Below, one piece after another: positions 1-8,745 of a DNA stretch of 64,000 nucleotides. Where the stretch lies: assembly GCA_024685995.1 (NCBI GenBank), contig JAIBDY010000001.1:43719-107718 (forward strand), in the 5' to 3' direction. The position numbers were made by a program, and so were the translations under genes. How positions within the stretch are numbered: position 1 is the first letter of the stretch; each line of letters starts with the position of its first letter. The notes under the pieces are model-generated. The model was not told the origin of the DNA, made no database searches, and saw only the letters and a list, made by a program, of their open reading frames with translations. The DNA is from Piscirickettsiaceae bacterium. Lineage in GTDB: Bacteria; Pseudomonadota; Gammaproteobacteria; Nitrosococcales; Methylophagaceae.

Positions 1-3000
1 AACGATAAGTTTCTGAATCAATATGACACTCTGATTATCGATGAAGCGCATGAACGTAGCCTCAACATTGATTTTCTACTCGGTTATTTAAAGCAATTAT
101 TGTCAAAACGTCCCGATTTAAAAGTCATTATCACCTCCGCTACCATCGACACCGATCGCTTTTCTAGCCATTTCAACCATGCCCCAGTAATCGAAGTCAG
201 CGGAAGGACCTATCCTGTCGAGGTGCGTTACCGCCCCCCGATCGGCGCGGATGAAGAACAACGTGATTACGACATGGTAAGGGGTATTGTCGAAGCCACG
301 GATGAATTATGTCGAGAAGGACACGGCGATATCCTCGTCTTTTTGTCGGGCGAACGAGATATTCGTGATGTCTCAGAAGCATTACGAAAACATCACCCGC
401 CACAAACTGAAGTGCTTCCCCTGTTCGCGAGACAATCTGCCGCCGAACAAAACCGAGTATTTAAAACCGGGGGGCAACGCCGAATCGTTTTAGCCACCAA
501 TGTCGCTGAAACCTCTTTAACCGTGCCCGGCATTCGTTATGTTGTAGACCCGGGTTATGCACGTATTAGCCGATATAGCGTCCGTAATAAAGTACAAAGA
601 TTACCGATAGAGAAGATTTCACAATCGAGCGCCAACCAACGGTCGGGTCGTTGTGGCCGTGTCGCGGCGGGTGTTGCCATACGCCTATTTGATGAAGATG
701 ACTTTAATAGTCGGCCGGCGTTTACCGACCCAGAAGTCCTACGCACCAACTTAGCGTCTGTTATTTTACAAATGGCGGCACTGCGCTTGGGCGACCCAGC
801 GCAGTTTCCTTTTATTAACCCCCCGCCACAAAAAGTCATTAATGACGGTTTTAGATTATTAGAAGAACTCGGGGCGGTGAATAAACAACATCGTCTCACT
901 GGTATTGGCCAACAACTGGCCAAACTGCCAATCGATCCACGTATTGCCCGTATGATCTTGTCGGCGGATAAGAACAGCTGTCTCACCGAAGTATTGGTTA
1001 TTGCCAGTGCCTTGAGTATTCAAGACCCTCGCGAACGCCCGATGGATAAGCAACAAGCCGCAGATCAAGCACACAGTCAATTCAAGGATGAACGCTCTGA
1101 TTTCCTAGCATACCTAAAACTATGGGCCCATTACCACGATAAAAAAAAGCATCTCAGCCAAAATAAATTACGTAAATATTGCAAGGAAAATTTCTTGTCA
1201 TTCTTACGACTGCGAGAATGGCACGATATTCATCAACAATTGCATATCCAAGTGTCGCAGATGGGCTTTAAACCCAATTCACAAGTCGCTGATTACCAGT
1301 CTATCCATCAGGCTTTATTGTCAGGTTTACTCAGTAATATTGCCGTAAAGACCGATAAGTCGGAGTATACCGGTACCCGGAATCTAAAACTTCATGTTTT
1401 CCCTGGGTCGGCTTTACATAAAAAAAGTCCTAAATGGATCATGGCTGCTGAGCTTGTTGAAACCGGCCGTTTATATGCCCGCATTGTCGCGAAAATCGAA
1501 CCGGAATGGATAGAAGCGATTGCAGGCAACTTAGTGAAGAAACAGTATAGCGACCCGCATTGGGAGAAGAAGCCGGCGCAGGTCGTGGCTTTCGAACAAG
1601 TCTCACTCTACAGCCTCCCCATCGTCCCAAGACGCCGTGTTCATTTCGGGACGATTGACCCCTCATTATCCAATGAAATATTCATTCGTGACGCCTTAGT
1701 ACAGGGTGATTGGCATTGTCGCGCCCCCTTCTTTAAACACAATCTAGCATTAATACAAAGCATCGAGTTACTCGAACAAAAAGCACGAAGACGAGATGTT
1801 TTAGTCGATGATGACGTACTGTTCGAGTTTTACAAGCAAAAAATACCTAACCATATAGTCAATGGCGCTGGCTTCGAGAAGTGGCGAAAACAAGCCGAAA
1901 AAGAACATGACAAGCTATTATTCTTAAGCCGTGAAGAATTGATGCAACATCAAGCCGAACATATCACCGCAGATAGTTTTCCAGATCAGGTCTTAGTCAA
2001 CCGCGTACCATTGAGTTTAGAATATCACTTTGAACCGGGTAAAACACAAGATGGCATCACCCAAACCATCCCTTTATCCTTATTAAATCAAACCAACCCA
2101 GAACGCTATCAATGGCTGGTGCCAGGCCTATTACGTGACAAAGTGATTTTTTTAATCAAAAGCCTACCCAAATCACAACGCCGACATTTTATTCCTGTGC
2201 CTACTTATGCCGATAATTGCTTAAAGAATATGTCGCCAGAAGACGGTGATTTATTAACGGCGTTATCTCGGCAATTGCATCGGTTAAGCGGTATCGAAAT
2301 AATGCATGCCGACTGGCAGTTAGATGAACTGCCCAATTATTTACAGATGAATTTCAAACTGGTTGATGAACATGGCACCTTACTAGAACAAAGCCGCGAT
2401 TTAGCTGAATTGAAACAACGTTGGACACAACAAGCTGCAGCGAGTTTTCAAGCTATTCCTGATAGTGAATTTGAGCAACAAGGGCTGACCAGTTGGTCTT
2501 TTGGTCAATTACCTAGCCAGATTACCTTGCAGCAAAATCAACTCGACATCACGGCGTACCCCGCCTTAATCGATCGAGAACAACATGTTGATCTCACCTT
2601 ATTGGACACCGCAAAACAAGCGCAAATGCAAACACATTTAGGGCTAAGAAGACTCTTCATGCTAGCGCAAGCCGATAGTATCAAATACCTGCATAAGAAC
2701 TTACCTAATATCCAACAAATGTGCTTGCATTATGTCAGCGTCCCTGAAAACTTATTTAACGAACAAGCACGGCAGCAAACGCCGTGTGAACAACTCAAAA
2801 CAGACCTGATCTATATAGCGTTTGATCGGTGTTTTCTCAATGAGCAACCCCCGATTACGAATCAAGTCGAATTTGAACAACGACTGCAGCAAAAACGTAG
2901 CGAACTGGTTGAAATAGCCAATAAACTCGCACAACAAGTGGCCAAGCCTTTGGCTGAATATCACCTTATCGCTAAGCGCTTAAATTCTAAACTCCCACTC

Positions 3001-3357
3001 ACAGCAATTCATGCTGTTAAAGACATTCAGTCTCAATTATCACATTTAATCTATCAGGGCTTTGCTCACCATACCCCCGATGATGCTATCAGGCGACTGC
3101 CTTTTTATTGCCAAGCGATTGGGCAACGTTTAGATAAGCTAGTTAGTGACCCAACGCGAGATACCCAATGGATGAATGCGGTTAAACCACATTGGCAACG
3201 TTATCTTTCACAGGCCAATAAACAACCTACAGAAGCATTACAACAATACCGTTGGATGATTGAAGAGTTCAGAATATCGTTATTTGCACAAGGTATAAAG
3301 ACTGCCTACCCTATCTCGGCTAAGCGTTTAGACAAGCAATGGACACTGTGTCAATAG
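1..3357 (+). CDS. hrpA: ATP-dependent RNA helicase HrpA (5' end outside window)
   Basis: DEAH-box RNA helicase. The reading frame is open from base 1, so the gene begins left of the window and 1118 codons are visible. The DEAH box (IIDEAHERS) is at codons 12-20. It is followed by the SAT motif (ITSATID), the helicase C domain with the motif V/VI region (NVAETSLTVPGI, QRSGRCGRV), the HA2/winged-helix region, an OB fold and the long HrpA-specific C-terminal DUF3418 region. E. coli HrpA is about 1300 residues, so roughly the first 180, including Walker A, are missing here. The downstream gene is 166 bp away, and the CCGC-ATCAT-A-GCGG sequence just after the stop is too weak to call a terminator. 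HrpA resolves stalled or colliding ribosomes on mRNA; that role comes from the family, not from this sequence. Confidence 0.96.
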   Translation, partial: NDKFLNQYDTLIIDEAHERSLNIDFLLGYLKQLLSKRPDLKVIITSATIDTDRFSSHFNHAPVIEVSGRTYPVEVRYRPPIGADEEQRDYDMVRGIVEATDELCREGHGDILVFLSGERDIRDVSEALRKHHPPQTEVLPLFARQSAAEQNRVFKTGGQRRIVLATNVAETSLTVPGIRYVVDPGYARISRYSVRNKVQRLPIEKISQSSANQRSGRCGRVAAGVAIRLFDEDDFNSRPAFTDPEVLRTNLASVILQMAALRLGDPAQFPFINPPPQKVINDGFRLLEELGAVNKQHRLTGIGQQLAKLPIDPRIARMILSADKNSCLTEVLVIASALSIQDPRERPMDKQQAADQAHSQFKDERSDFLAYLKLWAHYHDKKKHLSQNKLRKYCKENFLSFLRLREWHDIHQQLHIQVSQMGFKPNSQVADYQSIHQALLSGLLSNIAVKTDKSEYTGTRNLKLHVFPGSALHKKSPKWIMAAELVETGRLYARIVAKIEPEWIEAIAGNLVKKQYSDPHWEKKPAQVVAFEQVSLYSLPIVPRRRVHFGTIDPSLSNEIFIRDALVQGDWHCRAPFFKHNLALIQSIELLEQKARRRDVLVDDDVLFEFYKQKIPNHIVNGAGFEKWRKQAEKEHDKLLFLSREELMQHQAEHITADSFPDQVLVNRVPLSLEYHFEPGKTQDGITQTIPLSLLNQTNPERYQWLVPGLLRDKVIFLIKSLPKSQRRHFIPVPTYADNCLKNMSPEDGDLLTALSRQLHRLSGIEIMHADWQLDELPNYLQMNFKLVDEHGTLLEQSRDLAELKQRWTQQAAASFQAIPDSEFEQQGLTSWSFGQLPSQITLQQNQLDITAYPALIDREQHVDLTLLDTAKQAQMQTHLGLRRLFMLAQADSIKYLHKNLPNIQQMCLHYVSVPENLFNEQARQQTPCEQLKTDLIYIAFDRCFLNEQPPITNQVEFEQRLQQKRSELVEIANKLAQQVAKPLAEYHLIAKRLNSKLPLTAIHAVKDIQSQLSHLIYQGFAHHTPDDAIRRLPFYCQAIGQRLDKLVSDPTRDTQWMNAVKPHWQRYLSQANKQPTEALQQYRWMIEEFRISLFAQGIKTAYPISAKRLDKQWTLCQ

Positions 3358-3523
3358 ATTAAAAATACCGCATCATAGCGGCCACATCTTTAACCTCAAT
3401 AAGCCGCCCTCCCGGTCAACATCATCTCTCTAAGAATATTCTCAAAACGACCTCATATTCAGCACTGATTCAGCTAAGCCGCTTTACACTTTGTCTTAAT
3501 ATTCATAAATAGGAACACAGTTA

Positions 3524-3976
3524 ATGATTACCAAGACATTTAAGGCCACATTGCTCAGTATCTTATTAATCTGTTCATCGTCAGTTATGGCCAATAAACA
3601 CAAACCGACGAAATCAACACACCAGCATCATGATAAAGCGCGTGTTATCCATGTTGAACCCCATTTTATCTATACCAATCGCTATGAAAAATGTCACCGA
3701 GCACAAGTCCACAGCAATCGGCACCGGTCTTCGACGTCTCATGCGAACACCCTTGTCGGTAGCGCCGTGGGGGGGCTGTTAGGCCATCAACATTCTCAAA
3801 GAAAAATACATCAGCACGCGTGTTATGGCGAGCGACCAAGACACTATAAGCAACAGCAAGGTTATGACGTCACCTATCGTTATCACGGTAAAATACACCA
3901 TACGCACCTTTACTATCGGCCCGGAAAATATATTCCTGTTGAGGTTAGAGTTCGCCCATTAACAAGACATCATTAA
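3524..3976 (+). CDS. Secreted His-rich protein with glycine-zipper segment
   Basis: 150-residue protein with a clear Sec signal peptide (hydrophobic residues 8-20, likely cleavage after VMA-23). The mature part is strongly basic and histidine-rich. A short glycine-zipper segment (LVGSAVGGLLGHQ, about residues 77-89) resembles glycine-zipper 2TM (17-kDa surface antigen-like) outer-membrane proteins. The C-terminal part (residues 112-145) is rich in Tyr and His and ends in RHH. Start ATG 3524 follows AGGAACACAGTT. The many His residues could bind metal, but there is no defined site. It stands alone between hrpA and the cytochrome operon. Function unknown; the most likely place is the periplasm or outer membrane. 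Confidence 0.7.
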   Translation: MITKTFKATLLSILLICSSSVMANKHKPTKSTHQHHDKARVIHVEPHFIYTNRYEKCHRAQVHSNRHRSSTSHANTLVGSAVGGLLGHQHSQRKIHQHACYGERPRHYKQQQGYDVTYRYHGKIHHTHLYYRPGKYIPVEVRVRPLTRHH

Positions 3977-4074
3977 AGTAAAATCTTATCTAAGTCGGCT
4001 TAATTGAGTATCGTCACTTGCCCAACACGTATGAATAGTTTTTAATGTCCGTTACCTTTTACTCGGAGTAACCC

Positions 4075-4491
4075 ATGCTAGCTACTAAGACATCCACTGG
4101 TTTTGCCGCCGTTTTAGCCTTACTATTCATGATGGCTTGGACGCCAAGCCATGCTGACACGCCTTATACTGTTACCAATGGCAATGAGTTAGATATTCAA
4201 AGCTACCAAGGTTTCAAAGTGTTTCGTAACTGGTGTGCACGCTGCCATGGTACTTATGGTCAAGGCATGAGAGCACCAAACCTAGCGGAAAGCATTGCGG
4301 TCATTAGCAAAGCAGAATATGTCGACGTGATGATGTCAGGCAAGGTCACGGCCAAAGCAAAAAAAATGGGCAGAATGCCGGGTTGGAAAGGTAATGCGCA
4401 AGTAATGGACAACCTAGACAATATTTATAGTTACTTAAAAGCGCGAGCCGACGGTAAAATTGGCGCCGTGGCACCACAAAGTGCCAATTAA
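4075..4491 (+). CDS. Periplasmic class I cytochrome c
   Basis: 138-residue monohaem cytochrome. A signal peptide (residues 1-27, ending SHA) exports it to the periplasm. The haem-attachment motif CARCH is at residues 54-58 and the likely axial Met is M101 (GRMPGW). The spacing and the NWCARCHGTYGQG context resemble small electron-carrier cytochromes associated with PQQ alcohol/methanol dehydrogenases, but no such dehydrogenase is in the window, so the partner is unknown. SD: CTCGGAG, about 8 nt before the ATG. The next gene begins 7 bp after the stop, so it is the first gene of a four-gene operon with a PepSY protein and a two-component system. That suggests this electron carrier is co-regulated with its own sensor pair. 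Confidence 0.88.
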   Translation: MLATKTSTGFAAVLALLFMMAWTPSHADTPYTVTNGNELDIQSYQGFKVFRNWCARCHGTYGQGMRAPNLAESIAVISKAEYVDVMMSGKVTAKAKKMGRMPGWKGNAQVMDNLDNIYSYLKARADGKIGAVAPQSAN

Positions 4492-4498
4492 GATACCG

Positions 4499-4741
4499 AT
4501 GAAATGGTATCAAACACTCTTTACTGTACTGGTACTAGTCCAGACACCTTTACTTTATGCCGAGCCATTGACCAAAGCGTCGGCAGCCCAGCAGGTGAAA
4601 AGTCAGTCTGGCGGTAAAGTGTTGTCCGTTGATGAGAAACAACGACATGGACAGACACTCTATCGTGTCAAAGTACTGCATGAAGACGGTAAAGTGAAAA
4701 TTTACCAACTCGATGCAACAACAGGTAAATCAATAGATTAA
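4499..4741 (+). CDS. PepSY-domain periplasmic protein
   Basis: 80 residues from ATG 4499. A longer in-frame start at 4460 would overlap the cytochrome and spoil the signal peptide. Residues 1-18 form a Sec signal (MKWYQTLFTVLVLV) with cleavage near YAEP. The rest is one PepSY module: the KASAAQQVKSQSGGKVLSVD helix, then a beta sheet ending in VKIYQLDATTGK. Small PepSY proteins are often encoded beside OmpR/PhoQ-type systems and are thought to act as periplasmic modulators or inhibitors. It lies 7 bp after the cytochrome and 9 bp before the response regulator, so co-transcription is nearly certain. A role in modulating the sensor encoded at 5427 is inference. Confidence 0.85.
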   Translation: MKWYQTLFTVLVLVQTPLLYAEPLTKASAAQQVKSQSGGKVLSVDEKQRHGQTLYRVKVLHEDGKVKIYQLDATTGKSID

Positions 4742-4750
4742 GTCGATATC

Positions 4751-5419
4751 ATGAGAATCTTACTCATTGAGGACGAGGCGCAGCTGCGCGAACAAACGAA
4801 ACAAGCATTACAAAAACAAAACCTAACGGTGGACGCCGCCTCTGATGGCAAAGAAGGATTATACTTAGGCTTAGAATATCAATATGATGTCGCCATTATT
4901 GACTTAGGCCTCCCATTTATCCCAGGCATTGAGATTATCCAGCGCCTGAGAGCTGCCAAGAAAGCCTTTCCTATCCTGGTTCTCACCGCTCGTGGACGCT
5001 GGCAAGATAAGGTGGAAGGCTTAGAGTCTGGTGCGGATGATTATTTAGTTAAGCCTTTCCACATTCAAGAATTATCAGCAAGGATCCACGCTTTAGCGAG
5101 GCGCGCCTCTGGTTGGTCAACGCCAACATTACGTTGCGGTGAGATCATGCTTAACCCGTCGAGTCAAAAGGTCACTAAAGCAGACTTGGAAATTGAACTG
5201 ACCGCTTATGAGTACCGTCTGTTACATTTTTTGATGCTACATGCCGGGGAAGTCATTTCAAAAACAACATTAACAGACCATATCTACGAACAAGGCCATG
5301 ATCGAGATAGCAATGTCATTGAAGTCTTTATCAAACGGCTACGAAGCAAGCTCGATCCCGATAAAACACTCAATCCTATTGAAACCCTACGTGGGCGTGG
5401 TTATCGGTTTAACGAATGA
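4751..5419 (+). CDS. OmpR/PhoP-family response regulator
   Basis: 222 residues. N-terminal receiver domain (1-115) with the acidic pocket E7/D8, phospho-acceptor D51 (IIDLGLP), switch T79 (VLTARGR) and K101 (VKPF). C-terminal OmpR-type winged helix (about 125-222) with the recognition region SNVIEVFIKRLRSKLD and the wing sequence ETLRGRGYRF. Third gene of the cytochrome c-PepSY-RR-HK operon; the kinase starts 7 bp after its stop. It most resembles PhoP/QseB-like regulators. DNA targets are unknown; self-regulation of the cytochrome operon is the simplest guess. Confidence 0.94.
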   Translation: MRILLIEDEAQLREQTKQALQKQNLTVDAASDGKEGLYLGLEYQYDVAIIDLGLPFIPGIEIIQRLRAAKKAFPILVLTARGRWQDKVEGLESGADDYLVKPFHIQELSARIHALARRASGWSTPTLRCGEIMLNPSSQKVTKADLEIELTAYEYRLLHFLMLHAGEVISKTTLTDHIYEQGHDRDSNVIEVFIKRLRSKLDPDKTLNPIETLRGRGYRFNE

Positions 5420-5426
5420 AATAATA

Positions 5427-6770
5427 ATGAAACGACTTTCCCTCAATAGTCGGCTACTTTTCGCCATTAGTCTCGGGCTCACCATTTTTCTGGGCTTTTC
5501 GGCATTTAGCTTAGATAAAGCCTTTCGTGCCAGCAGTGATGTTGCCCACAAGAAACAGTTAAAAAACCATATTTACATGCTATTAACCGCCGCTGACTTT
5601 GTTGAGTCCGGTGCTATCATCATGCCTTCTGCCTTAGCAGAACCCGCTTTTTCCACACCCAACTCAGGCTTATACGCCCAAATTACCAATAAAACAACGA
5701 CAGTCTGGCAATCACAATCATTGCTAGGCTTAAGTCTTAACCTGCCCGTAAATACCCAAGCTTCAGAACAAAAATTTTCGGTTATACAATCCCACGGCAC
5801 AGAACTACTCCACTTAGCTTACGGTATCGTCTGGGAAAATAATCAAGGCCAAGAGTTTGAATATACCTTGCATGTAACCGAAGACTTGACCGCCAGTTTG
5901 CATGAAAAAGCCAGTTTTCGTCGTAGTTTATGGTATTGGTTAGGTGGCACGGGCCTGATGTTATTAATAATTCAAGCTGGGATCCTACGTTGGGGCTTGA
6001 AGCCACTGACAGACGTGGCCGAAGACCTTAGCGCCATTGAAGATGGCACGCAAAACAGGTTGTCCAAAGATTATCCAACAGAGCTTAATCGACTGACACG
6101 GAATATTAATACCCTACTTGACCAAGAGCAAAGCCGACAACAGCGTTATAAAAATGCCTTAGCGGACCTTGCTCATAGCATTAAAACACCGTTAGCCGTG
6201 TTGCGTAATGAGTTAACGTTAGATAAGCCATTGCCCGACTTAAGAACACAAAGCCAAATTCAGCTCAAGCAAGTCACTGACTTAATTGACTATCAACTTC
6301 AAAGAGCGGCAACCGAAGGTCGTACAACATTGCAAGCGCCTATCGCACTGGAAGCCATTATCACAAAAATTGTCTCTTCATTAGATAAAGTCTACCAAGC
6401 CAAGAATATTCATCACCTTAGTCGAATTGAGCCAGATATTCGGATCAGCGCCAATGAAGGTGATATGTACGAATTGTTAGGAAACTTACTAGAAAATGCT
6501 TATAAATATTGTCAAGGGCATGTGATCACGACTGTCATGACTGATGACAAGGACATCACGATAACGATTGAAAATGATGGTAACGGTATTCCTTACGGTG
6601 CCGAAAGAAATATTCTACAACGTGGTAAACGAATGGATAGCCAAACAGAAGGTCAAGGTATTGGTCTCGCGATTGTCAGTGATATTGTTGATGCTTATCA
6701 AGGCACGATTGCGTTGGCGAAAACCGAACTCGGCGGTGCCTGTTTTATTGTGAGCTTACCCAAACGTTAA
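5427..6770 (+). CDS. PhoQ-like sensor histidine kinase
   Basis: 447 residues from ATG 5427. A longer frame from 5298 lies inside the regulator gene and lacks a plausible start. TM1 is about residues 9-28, a periplasmic sensor region spans about 30-165, and TM2 is about 168-188. A HAMP-like linker leads to the dimerisation helix with H250 (DLAHSIKTPLAVL, the PhoQ-type H-box) and a HATPase domain (N box LLGNLLENAYKYC, G boxes ENDGNGIP and GQGIGLAI). The sensor region has no recognised domain and does not show the acidic Mg-binding patch of true PhoQ, so the signal is unknown. The stop is 1 bp from the convergent darP stop. Confidence 0.93.
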   Translation: MKRLSLNSRLLFAISLGLTIFLGFSAFSLDKAFRASSDVAHKKQLKNHIYMLLTAADFVESGAIIMPSALAEPAFSTPNSGLYAQITNKTTTVWQSQSLLGLSLNLPVNTQASEQKFSVIQSHGTELLHLAYGIVWENNQGQEFEYTLHVTEDLTASLHEKASFRRSLWYWLGGTGLMLLIIQAGILRWGLKPLTDVAEDLSAIEDGTQNRLSKDYPTELNRLTRNINTLLDQEQSRQQRYKNALADLAHSIKTPLAVLRNELTLDKPLPDLRTQSQIQLKQVTDLIDYQLQRAATEGRTTLQAPIALEAIITKIVSSLDKVYQAKNIHHLSRIEPDIRISANEGDMYELLGNLLENAYKYCQGHVITTVMTDDKDITITIENDGNGIPYGAERNILQRGKRMDSQTEGQGIGLAIVSDIVDAYQGTIALAKTELGGACFIVSLPKR

Positions 6771-6771
6771 A

Positions 6772-7284
6772 TTAACTCATGTCGGACTGGCATTGTTGTA
6801 AGTATTTAAATAATAAACGGGCTGATTTAGCAGGCTTGTCTTGCTCCGCTTCCTTTTTAGCATTACGCACTAGCTGGCGAACATATTGGCCATCGAAGTC
6901 GTTAAATTGATGATGTAACACGGTCATTATGTCGGACTGGCCTGACAGCAAGGCATCTCGCCATGTTTCAACCTGGTGAAATTGTTTCACCTCGCCGTGG
7001 TGAACTTGTTTTAATTTATCTACATTCTGCCCGATGGCATCAAAATCTTCCTCGGCAATCAAACGTCCGATATAACCTACTTCGCGTTTGAAGGCGCCAT
7101 GAGAAAGTGATTGCGCCTTAATGACGGCATCAAATAGCTTTTCAGGTAACGCCAGTTTATGTAAATCTTTGACCGGTAGCGCAATTAAGGCTTTCCCAAG
7201 ATCCTTTAACGCCTGTAGTTCACGTTTAACCTGTGACTTACTTTTTTCTTCGTTATCATCATATTCGTCTTCATAGTCAATCAT
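6772..7284 (-). CDS. darP: Ribosome biogenesis factor DarP (YjgA, DUF615)
   Basis: 170 residues, the usual length. It begins with the acidic MIDYEDEYDDNEEKSKSQVKRE and the all-helical DUF615 core, including the diagnostic KREVGYIGRL and WRDALLSG segments and the C-terminal RQLVRNAKKEAE. DarP (YjgA) associates with the pre-50S subunit and aids 23S maturation. No clear Shine-Dalgarno precedes the ATG at 7284. The gene is transcribed alone, 58 bp downstream of the arsenosugar operon end on the same strand, and may receive read-through from it. Confidence 0.95.
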   Translation of the reverse strand: MIDYEDEYDDNEEKSKSQVKRELQALKDLGKALIALPVKDLHKLALPEKLFDAVIKAQSLSHGAFKREVGYIGRLIAEEDFDAIGQNVDKLKQVHHGEVKQFHQVETWRDALLSGQSDIMTVLHHQFNDFDGQYVRQLVRNAKKEAEQDKPAKSARLLFKYLQQCQSDMS

Positions 7285-7342
7285 GTTTTTATTGTTTACT
7301 CACAGGTTTAGATCAAATCGCACAGTTAGCATGTATTTTACG

Positions 7343-7963
7343 TTATTCTAAATCACAAAAGCGTTGCCAATCTGCAATAGTATCAATATCCCATTGCATC
7401 CGAATACGCGATAAGCTCAGTTCGGCTTGTTCGGCACGTTGTAAGGTGTCATAAAACACATGGTCAGTACCCCATTCCATATCGACAAAAAGCGTCGGAT
7501 AATCATCGTTACAGCCTATCATGACATAGCCGCCATCCTCAGCAGGTGCAATTACAACTTGATCCCCTAACAGTAACCGTTCAATGCTGTCGGAGAGATC
7601 GAATATCGTTAACGATGCTGAATCACAACCGACTAATAAGACGCTCGACGCCTCCACTAAACTGGTCGCGATAGCATGACGCATCCGCTCTCCCAGCTCT
7701 CTGCCCTTTTGGTTATGTAATGACAGTTCATAATCATCGGCACACTTTTGAAAAAATGGGTGTTCAGAGTTTGGACTACACCAAAGTTGAACAGGACAAA
7801 GCTGTGCCGCATTTAAGCGGCTTAATAATTGACGGGTTAACAAACAGTGTACTTCTACCGCTTGTTGTGCAGACATCTCTGGCATTAAACGGGTTTTCAC
7901 TTGGCCGGCAACCGGTGCTTTACAAAACACCAACAGCCGCGCTTGAGGATAACGATACGTCAT
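7343..7963 (-). CDS. TIGR04282-family glycosyltransferase (DUF2064), arsenosugar operon
   Basis: 206 residues with a GT-A/nucleotidyltransferase-like fold: an N-terminal FCKAPVAGQVKTRLMP motif, a central VGCDSASLTIFDL segment (DxD-like position) and PAEDGGYVMIGC, all diagnostic of DUF2064/TIGR04282. This family is named for its recurrent place in arsenosugar biosynthesis clusters, where a sugar or nucleotide transfer is assumed. It is the last gene of the seven-gene operon. Its ATG overlaps the hydroxylase stop by 4 bp (ATGA), so translation is probably coupled. The exact donor and acceptor are not established. Confidence 0.88.
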   Translation of the reverse strand: MTYRYPQARLLVFCKAPVAGQVKTRLMPEMSAQQAVEVHCLLTRQLLSRLNAAQLCPVQLWCSPNSEHPFFQKCADDYELSLHNQKGRELGERMRHAIATSLVEASSVLLVGCDSASLTIFDLSDSIERLLLGDQVVIAPAEDGGYVMIGCNDDYPTLFVDMEWGTDHVFYDTLQRAEQAELSLSRIRMQWDIDTIADWQRFCDLE

Positions 7964-8745
7964 TGTTGCCGTCGAAAAGGCATCATTAATAATTGTTTAA
8001 TGCCAACCTCAGGAGTGTATTGGTATTGTGCTAAACCGATGACCATTTTATCGTGACCCAATGCCGGTTGATCAATATAGGTAGCGAATAATCGATCCCA
8101 AATACTAATTGAAAAGCCAAAATTACTGTCTGTTTCTCGTTGAGTTGTTGAGTGGTGAACGCGATGCATATCCGGCGTCACGATCCCCAACCGCAGCCAC
8201 CGATCCACTTTAATAGGGATAAACACATTGCCATGGTTGAATAAAGCGGTCGTACTTAAGATGACTTCAAAGGCTATCACGGCGACAGGGCTTGCACCTA
8301 TAATATAGATTGCAACAACCTTGTAACACATTGATATTACTATTTCTAAAGGGTGAAATCGAATCCCAGTAGTGACATCAAAGTCCAAGTCGGTATGATG
8401 TACTTTATGAAACCGCCATAGCCATTTCCAGCGATGAGAGGCAATATGTTGACCATAAATAGCAAGATCGAGCGCCAACAAGGTAAGCATAATTGATAAC
8501 CAAGTCGGCAATGGAAATTGGTTCAACAAGCCAACTTGTTCTGTTGTTGCTGACATTGCGGAAAGGTATGCCACACCGCCAACGGTGAAACGAATCAGCA
8601 ACATGCCTAGAATCGATAAGGTAAAATTAATTGGCCAGCGTTGAATACGTTGGTAGCCTAAAGTCCGTCGAGGCAACGCATATTCCCATATCATCATCAG
8701 TAATAAAACACCAACGAATGCCGATAAGCGAATTAAGGCTTCCAA
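7960..8745 (-). CDS. Sterol desaturase / fatty acid hydroxylase family membrane protein
   Basis: 261 residues from TTG 8745. This start is preferred because AGAGG lies 6 nt upstream and it overlaps the preceding glycosyltransferase stop by 13 bp; the longer GTG at 8820 has no SD. About four membrane helices carry the histidine boxes of the non-haem di-iron superfamily: HIASHRW, RFHKVHHT, NHGN and HRVHHST. Members hydroxylate or desaturate lipids and sterols. Its place, translationally coupled between two arsenosugar glycosyltransferase genes, suggests an organoarsenical lipid or sugar-alcohol modification, but that is inference. It could instead act on ordinary membrane lipids. Confidence 0.87.
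   Translation of the reverse strand: MEALIRLSAFVGVLLLMMIWEYALPRRTLGYQRIQRWPINFTLSILGMLLIRFTVGGVAYLSAMSATTEQVGLLNQFPLPTWLSIMLTLLALDLAIYGQHIASHRWKWLWRFHKVHHTDLDFDVTTGIRFHPLEIVISMCYKVVAIYIIGASPVAVIAFEVILSTTALFNHGNVFIPIKVDRWLRLGIVTPDMHRVHHSTTQRETDSNFGFSISIWDRLFATYIDQPALGHDKMVIGLAQYQYTPEVGIKQLLMMPFRRQQ

Noticed and set aside
5298..5426. Upstream extension of the sensor kinase
   Set aside because: Lies inside the response regulator gene; the ATG at 5427 directly precedes a normal signal-anchor helix.
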